Source of the DNA: Mytilisepta virgata
Lineage: Eukaryota; Mollusca; Bivalvia; Mytilida; Mytilidae
Length of the DNA stretch: 64,000 nt
Direction of reading: 5' to 3'
NCBI GenBank assembly: GCA_028015205.1
Contig: CM051521.1
Span: 99,052,513-99,116,512 of the forward strand
Below are positions 58,500 through 64,000 of this stretch, piece after piece. The notes beneath the pieces were generated by a model, which was not told the origin of the DNA, made no database searches, and saw nothing but the letters and a program-made list of their open reading frames with translations. Numbering within the stretch: the first letter of the stretch is position 1; every line of letters starts with the position of its first letter. The translations under genes were made by a program, and so were the position numbers.

Positions 58500-59457
58500 C
58501 TTCTTATTTCGTGAAGAACCACTCTGATTCTGACAAAAAGTATTCTGAAGATGAAATTACAAACATGTTAGATTTTCTCATAGACAACATATTCGTTGAA
58601 TTTGGCGGTCTAATTTTTCAACAAACAATCGGCATTCCAATGGGAACCAACTGTGCTCCTCTCCTCGCCGATCTGTTTCTGTACTCATATGAAGCGGACT
58701 TCATTCAAGGGTTACTACATGAAAACAAAAAGAAACTAGCCCAATCCTTTAATTTCACTTTTCGTTATATAGATGATGTGTTGTCGTTGAATAACGACAA
58801 ATTCCAAGACTTTCTACATCTTATCTACCCCAGTGAGCTTGAAATTAAGGATACTACAGATACACCAAAGTCCGCTTCATATTTGGATTTATTTCTTGAA
58901 ATAGACTATGAGGGACGTTTGAAGACAAAACTTTATGACAAACGTGATGACTTCAACTTTCCTATTGTTAATTTTCCCTTCTTGAGTAGCAATATACCAG
59001 CATCGCCTGCATATGGCGTCTACGTTTCTCAGCTTATCCGATTTTCAAGGGCATGCGTGAGTTACCCTGACTTTCGACAAAGAGGATTACTGTTGTCACA
59101 AAAGCTTCTTAACCAGGGTTTTATCAGGGATAAGTTGATGTCATCACTTAAGAAATTTTACGGTCATCATGGACATGTTCCCACTGTCGTAACCTTTCAT
59201 GTGACCCCTACGATTTGTGACTTACACCGGATTGACCTTGTTGAACTTCACGACGGGTGCCGTATACGGAGCAGGAACTGCTTACCCTTCCGGAGCACCT
59301 GGGTTCACTCCTGGTTTTTATAGGAGTTCGTGTTGTTCATTGTTTTTAGTTTTCTGTGTTTATTTGTTGTGCTTGTGGTTGTTCGTTTGTCTTCCCGGGT
59401 TTGTCTGTCCAATGGATTACGTTTTTTTTATTGCTCCTTAGGTATATTTGTCCTTTT
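58500..59457 (+). pseudogene. Penelope-like RT (family A), longest intact frame, with 3' tail
   Basis: An uninterrupted frame from 58511 encodes FVKNHSDSDKKYSEDEI (start of the preserved part), DFLIDNIFVEFGG, QQTIGIPMGTNCAPLLADLF (motif B), FRYIDDVLSLNN (motif C with both catalytic Asp), KSASYLDLFLEIDYEGR, FPFLSSNIPASPAYGVYVSQ and LLNQGFIRDKLMSSLKKFYG. A ~57-bp deletion then removes the normal C-terminus (HHELI…FPLS) and the frame runs on into the 3' tail until a stop at 59323. There is no N-terminal RT, no motif A and no GIY-YIG endonuclease, so it is not autonomous. The 3' tail ends GGTATATTTGTCC at 59457. Near-identity to the copies at 3239, 21997 and 24759 suggests recent activity of the family. 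Confidence 0.9.
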
Positions 59458-59944
59458 TCTTGAACTACTAAATTTAAAACATTCTAATGGTCATGATATT
59501 TATATATTTTTTCAAGCTCCTTTTGATCAGTTGATTTATTGGTGCCTTTTTAGAAACATAGTATTGCTTATTTTAACCTGCAAACCAAAAATCAAACTGT
59601 AATCTTTTACATTTTGAATATATATAAGCTTTATTAAAATAATACTCACCCCAATTTCAAAACAAACCGTCGTTGAAAATTACTGTACATCTGTTCGTGA
59701 GAGCTAGGTTATGAAGCACATTTGAAAATTTTCGTTTTAAATCGCCAAGATTCGTTTCTTAGAAGTAAACAGTTTATACACCAATCAAAAAGGAGTTTTT
59801 GCGATAGAATTCCCCATTGAATTTCCAAAAAAATGAAAAAATAAAATAAATACTAGAATAAAATTAAAGAAATCGCAATTTATGCTAACATACGAACTCA
59901 TTTTTCATTTAGCTAATCTACTGGTAGCGAGAAATACCAAAGTT

Positions 59945-60320
59945 TACATCGGGCTTTGCCCAGTAAAAGATGTATAATGTAGAAACTAAAGTCTCATAAA
60001 GTGGATTTTATTTGATTTTTTTTAACAATGACAGGCACAATATAAGAAGAGTACAGTCTATATATAGTTTTGCTTTTACAACGAACAAATGATAAATATA
60101 TTTTGTAAGTCATATTTCTTTTCGAAGAAAACGTATACACTTTCCCTAATCATAAAAAAAACATGCCAAATCCAACCAAAACAGTCTTTGGTTCAAACGT
60201 ATTGGCAACTGAGAGGGTCATTAGCAACAGTAACCATTTTTACAGCAGTAATATGGAAAACCTAAACAATAACCCGAAATGTTATAGAGCACATTTTATA
60301 CTTTTTTCGACTTGTGGCTT
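59945..60320. repeat. Local duplication, copy D2
   Basis: The partner of 57795-58170, 2.15 kb downstream in the same orientation. The PLE at 58500-59457 lies between the two, so it entered during or after the duplication, or is itself inside one repeat unit. Confidence 0.8.
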
Positions 60321-62700
60321 ATCGCTCGTGGTAAAATATTTGGCATAAAGGGCCAGCCTGTGATTAAATAAATATAAATCCATGCTTCAACTTGAATCAT
60401 TTCTATTACAGTAAACTTGATATCAAAATATGCTAATTTTACAATATGTTTGGACTCCAAGCTCTTGATGGAAATCATATTAGAATAGACTTTCTTTGTG
60501 AAAACCCGCTTAAAATTTAAATCATCTAATTGAGGTAAAAATAATATGACTCAAGATACTTAACAAATTATTTTTTCGGCACTGAAACTATTTAATGAAT
60601 CAAACCATGTCCTATTTATGTATTTGAGATAGTCTCATATTTGAAAATTAAGTTTCGTAGACAATATACAATATATGCAATTTTATTTTACATCCAATAC
60701 ATCTATTTGAAAGTAATCAGGGATAAATCCTATTTCATTAGTAAGAAACTGGTCAAGTTTTTGGTTCGTTTGTTTCTGCGACTTTAATAGATTTTAAGTA
60801 GAAATAGGCGATAATAAATTGCAGACGAAAGGTTATGGAATTGTGCGATTGGTCCATGCTTCCACAAATTCATTTTCATAGGGTATTTTCAAGCTGGATT
60901 CTTAGGAAAACGTGATTAAGGCTGGCTATTTTTCCAATATGTTTAGCTCCTTTGGTCTAAAACCGAGTTGGAAACCAGAACCATTTATTTTTACCTACAT
61001 TATTTATACAACATACATTTTTGGCTATTTTTTTATTTGAAGATAACGTGGGAGAAACTTCAAACTACTCCAAAAGTAACGAATTTCGATTGTTTTAAAA
61101 GAAGATCATTACGAAAATAAGGGACTGTTCAATATTTATCAAACTACTGTGCCTATGCAATTTTGATTGGAAAAAGTATAAAGTTATATAGGCAATTCCC
61201 TGTATATGTGGTTGGTTGTTATTCAAATGGATAGTACGCCAAATTGAAACTTTTACACACGAATATCTTTGTTTTACATTTGAGGAAAATGGGTTATTGT
61301 ACAGATTTCTAACTTTCAAAAGTGTATTCCTTATATAAGCTATTTGAGAAAAATATCACTTTAAAAATTTATTTTCTTTGAGGGATCTATAGAAAACTTA
61401 ACATGATTAATAGATTATTCTAGGCAATAAGATTTTTTTTCATCATACCCAAGTTCTTCTCTGTTTATCATGCTTGGTAAAAAGTTACTTTAAATAGCTG
61501 AAAAAAATATTGCACCGGCAAAGTTGTTTGGTAAATATTGAATATTCCTCAAGAGTAAGCTGAAATTGTTTGAAATTCGGATATCTCACAAAACGTAGTC
61601 AATACCGTTTGTAGTGCACTGTTTAACACTGGTGTTAATTTTAATGTGTTAGTACGAACTGAATTAGTACAAGGACTTCCTTGTGGAAAAACCCCAGGTG
61701 TATTTTCTGTAAATTGACTACACAACATTGGTGTAGGTCAAAGAAATCTCGACCAGCTAATAGTAAGAAATTAATGACATATTATACTTTGTACGTCATT
61801 GTTTCTAAAAAAAAAAAGCAATGTTATTTTTCAAACACCGAAACATATTAGTACAAAAATAAAGGATGAGAGACAATAATGTAATCGTAACAACACAAGA
61901 ACAAAAATGCAAAGGGTCAATGCTTTTATTACCAGTTTTCTTTTGATAGGTCAAATTGATTTTTTCGAAAACGAATAAAGATCTGTCATGACCCAAAGAA
62001 CGATTCAAGGGATCATTTGATAGACACGGATTATTTAAACAGATACCTTGGATGCGCTTTAGCATTCGTCATAAGATAAGCAGAAATGACATTGAATTAA
62101 ACTTTCAAAAGCCTCTATTTATGAAATATTTTGGATACTAAATACTAAACGCAAAAGGGGGCAATCACAATAGAGTAAAATTGACTTGTGCTTTGGGAAT
62201 TGATACCTTACTTTTAATAAAATTGAAAAAATTATAAACTTCAAGATTCTGATAACTTGGCTATTGTGCCAAAATGTCAAATCAGTGACAAACCAAGCAG
62301 ATGATCCCATTTACCGAATTGTATGTATACGAAGCTTCAGCGGATCGGGTACGTTCTGGAATGATTGTCAAGAAATGGTCAAGATACAGAGAAATGGACT
62401 ATTAAAGATAGTCGAAGAATAGCAAAATAAGATCTATTCCTATGGTTACTTTTGTCAGATAAATGTTTGTTTTTCAGTCGAGAATATATCGTCTTTCATA
62501 TTATAGTGATAGAAAATCTCTGGGATTGTGTGAAAGTTGGAGAGTTTCCCCTGCTCGTGTATGCTCATGTCTTACAGTGATGGCGTATTTATTCTTTAGA
62601 TAAGTGCTCAATTTTTATCTTTTTAAGCCGATATATCTTGATGTGACTTGTGATTGGTTTTAAGTTTTGGGTTTTGAATTGTGAGATTGACGGATAAATT
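60321..62700. other. AT-rich non-coding DNA
   Basis: No gene or clear repeat. Confidence 0.5.
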
Positions 62701-62702
62701 AA

Positions 62703-62813
62703 ATTATTACATTGAGTGAGGTGAAATATCGGGATTTCCGAGTGAAATCAAATTCGATAATTCACCCAGTGAAATCGAAAGTCATATTTCACTCTAGGAA
62801 GTGACGTAATAAT
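62703..62813. repeat. Small fold-back element
   Basis: ATTATTAC (62703-62710) pairs with GTAATAAT (62806-62813). Inside, GTGAAATAT pairs with ATATTTCAC and further TCGATT-type words pair. 50920-50985 carries similar words (CACTGAGTGAAAATATCGAA), suggesting a small dispersed family. Confidence 0.6.
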
Positions 62814-63292
62814 AGCCGTCGCCAACGACGTTGCTATACAATGGTCATCGCGTAATCATATAAAAACATTATCCCATGTATTTGTATTTTCTCGTTAAAA
62901 TTTCTGAATACATGGAATATTTCAATGTAATAAGCAGAATAACTAATCTTGAAATTCGAATACCAAAGATCTACAACTCGTGACCGAAAAACACTAATAA
63001 TTCACTCGTGCGCTACGATGACTTAATAGTAAATAAATAGAAAGGAACATTAAAAACATTCTCGAGGAGATTCAGAACACTGTGGTGTGCAGAAAGAGAA
63101 GCATTGTGCAATACAAAATGCCTAAAGACATACTGAATTTTTGTGTTTCATATGAATCTTATTCATAACCTGGGATACCTGGTAAATATTTGACATAGGT
63201 GTTTTCAGTGCCGATTTAGTTACTGTATTCATGTCCTGCTGTAACAGTATACAATCCATGTATGTAATAAAATTTTTGATACCAATTTTGAT

Positions 63293-63338
63293 GCACAAGA
63301 TGTGCACATTTCGTCGATTTACGACTCATCAGTTGTGC
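63293..63338 (-). ncRNA. Hammerhead ribozyme, type I, canonical core
   Basis: Read 5'-3' on the minus strand: stem I arm GCACAA; CTGATGA; stem II GTCG-TAAAT-CGAC; GAA; stem III ATGTG/CACAT (a perfect palindrome, minimal loop); C17; stem I arm TTGTGC. Every invariant core base is present, stems I to III pair perfectly and the site is AUC, one of the best cleavage triplets. Predicted cleavage is between the complements of 63299 and 63298. Very short stem III is characteristic of animal retrozyme hammerheads, which usually cleave best as dimers. Confidence 0.92.
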
Positions 63339-63610
63339 TCAAGGCCTAAAAAGTTGAAAACCAAAACAATTCAAAAGGTTCAAGAGCAAGTTCAAAAATA
63401 CCAAAGGGGTAAAGCCAAAACCATCTAAGGACAGAGCTATGCACTTAGTTTTCACAAATTGTACAATTTTGTAGCATTGAATTTAAAGTTCCAATTTCGG
63501 GCTAGTATCGAAATATTAGCAATTGAGCTGGGGATACCCTCGTGGAATTGGAGTCCACCAGCAGTGGAATTAATTCAGTGGTTCAAAAAAAATCTGATAC
63601 CAATTTTGAT

Positions 63611-63656
63611 GCAAAAAATGTGCACATTTCGTCGATTTAAGACTCACAGTTGTGCT
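63611..63656 (-). ncRNA. Decayed hammerhead ribozyme (array 2, unit 2)
   Basis: Stem II, GAA and stem III (ATGTGCACAT) are kept, but CTGATGA has lost one base (CTGTGA), C17 is T, and the 3' arm of stem I reads TTTTGC and pairs poorly. Cleavage is not expected. Confidence 0.75.
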
Positions 63657-63941
63657 CAAGGCCTAAAATTTTTAAAACCAAAACAACAATTCAAAAGGCT
63701 GAAGAACAAATTAAAAAAAAAAACAAAATGACCAAAAGGGTTTAAGCCAAAACCATCTAAGGGCCCAGCTATGCACGAGGCAGATACTCCTAAGTTTTCA
63801 CAAATTTTACAATTTTGTAACAGTGAATTTTAAGTATCAATTTCGGATTAGTATATAAATATTAGCAACTAAGCTGGATATAACCTCGGGGACTTAGAGT
63901 CCAACAGCAGTGGCATCGACTCAGTGGTTAAAATAAAATTC

Positions 63942-63975
63942 TGATACCAAAATGATGCACAAGATGTGCATATTC
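63942..63975 (-). ncRNA. Truncated hammerhead ribozyme remnant (array 2, unit 3)
   Basis: GAA, a changed stem III (ATATGCACAT), C17 and the stem I arm TTGTGC remain on the minus strand. The sequence diverges just before the stem II half, at about 63974, so CTGATGA and stem II are absent. Confidence 0.65.
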
Positions 63976-64000
63976 CGTAGAAAATTGTATTCATGTGTAG

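Larger units (their letters stand above)
63270..63975 (-). repeat. Second retrozyme-like tandem array (two ~320-350-bp units plus a partial)
   Basis: The phrase GATACCAATTTTGATGCA recurs at 63278, 63596 and, in altered form, 63943, giving periods of 318 and 347. Each unit carries a hammerhead ribozyme or its remnant on the minus strand. The unit also contains GATACCCTCGTGGAATTGGA, GTCCACCAGCAGTGG and TTCAGTGGTTCAAAA, which correspond to GAATACCCTCGGGG, GTCCACCAGCAGAGG and CCAGGAGTTTCAAAA of the 378-bp unit, so the two families share ancestry. The array ends inside the third ribozyme near 63973, where the sequence changes. Confidence 0.85.

Noticed and set aside
59217..59602. Hydrophobic open frames downstream of the PLE RT (also 21888-22253, 24656-24957, 3112-3384)
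   Set aside because: These are the PLE 3' untranslated tail read in chance frames; the same peptides appear at every copy because the DNA is the same repeat.

Overview
This 64 kb window is AT-rich, intron/intergenic-like DNA from an animal genome. The mix of repeats (Penelope-like retroelements, jockey/CR1-like LINEs, many fold-back elements, TIR elements built of ~150-bp internal repeats, and a composite repeat ending in a GGTCGTAT hairpin) points to a marine bivalve, most likely a Mytilus-type mussel. The species is inferred from repeat families recalled from bivalve genomes, not from a database search. I see no bacterial gene, no rRNA or tRNA gene, no CRISPR array and no convincing complete host gene. 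Almost every long open frame is a retroelement fragment or chance. Three weak candidate host exons are listed at low confidence.

The most notable content is two families of tandem repeats carrying self-cleaving hammerhead ribozyme motifs. The first is a 378-bp array at 4615-6980 with seven ribozyme motifs on the minus strand, plus a decayed solo copy at 7985-8130 on the plus strand. The second is a diverged ~320-350-bp array at 63270-63975, whose first copy has a textbook hammerhead. This is the organisation of retrozymes: non-autonomous retroelements expressed as small circular RNAs and thought to borrow a Penelope-like reverse transcriptase. The 378-bp array sits inside a Penelope-like RT pseudogene, and at least eight Penelope-like RT copies plus one solo 3' tail lie in the same window.

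Layout. 1-3060: AT-rich DNA with a PLE 3' tail. 3239-7420: two PLE copies, the second split by the retrozyme array. 8610-13433: one degraded LINE on the minus strand, split by three later insertions (a tandem-repeat TIR element, a 363-bp PIF/Harbinger-like MITE and a PLE). 14570-15517: a PLE copy. 16310-19440: paralogous and duplicated DNA with a ~0.7-kb fold-back insertion. 19575-24736: a ~5.1-kb segment bounded by inverted copies of a palindromic ATAAGATATCTTAT satellite, enclosing a LINE 3' end, a composite mollusc-type repeat, a PLE fragment and a gag-like LINE ORF1 with a GC-rich leader. 24759-25790: a PLE. 26300-27415: a second tandem-repeat TIR element. 28555-42150: mostly unique AT-rich DNA with fold-backs, short tandem repeats and a third TIR element. 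42150-55360: AT-rich DNA with fold-backs and a second Harbinger-like MITE. 55365-60320: three PLE copies within locally duplicated DNA. 60320-63270: AT-rich DNA.

The internal duplications act as natural empty-site controls. Block 1500-2710 is paralogous to 16310-16510, 19085-19590 and 24730-26270, so it shows what the second locus looked like before the 5.1-kb element and the 24759-25790 PLE arrived.
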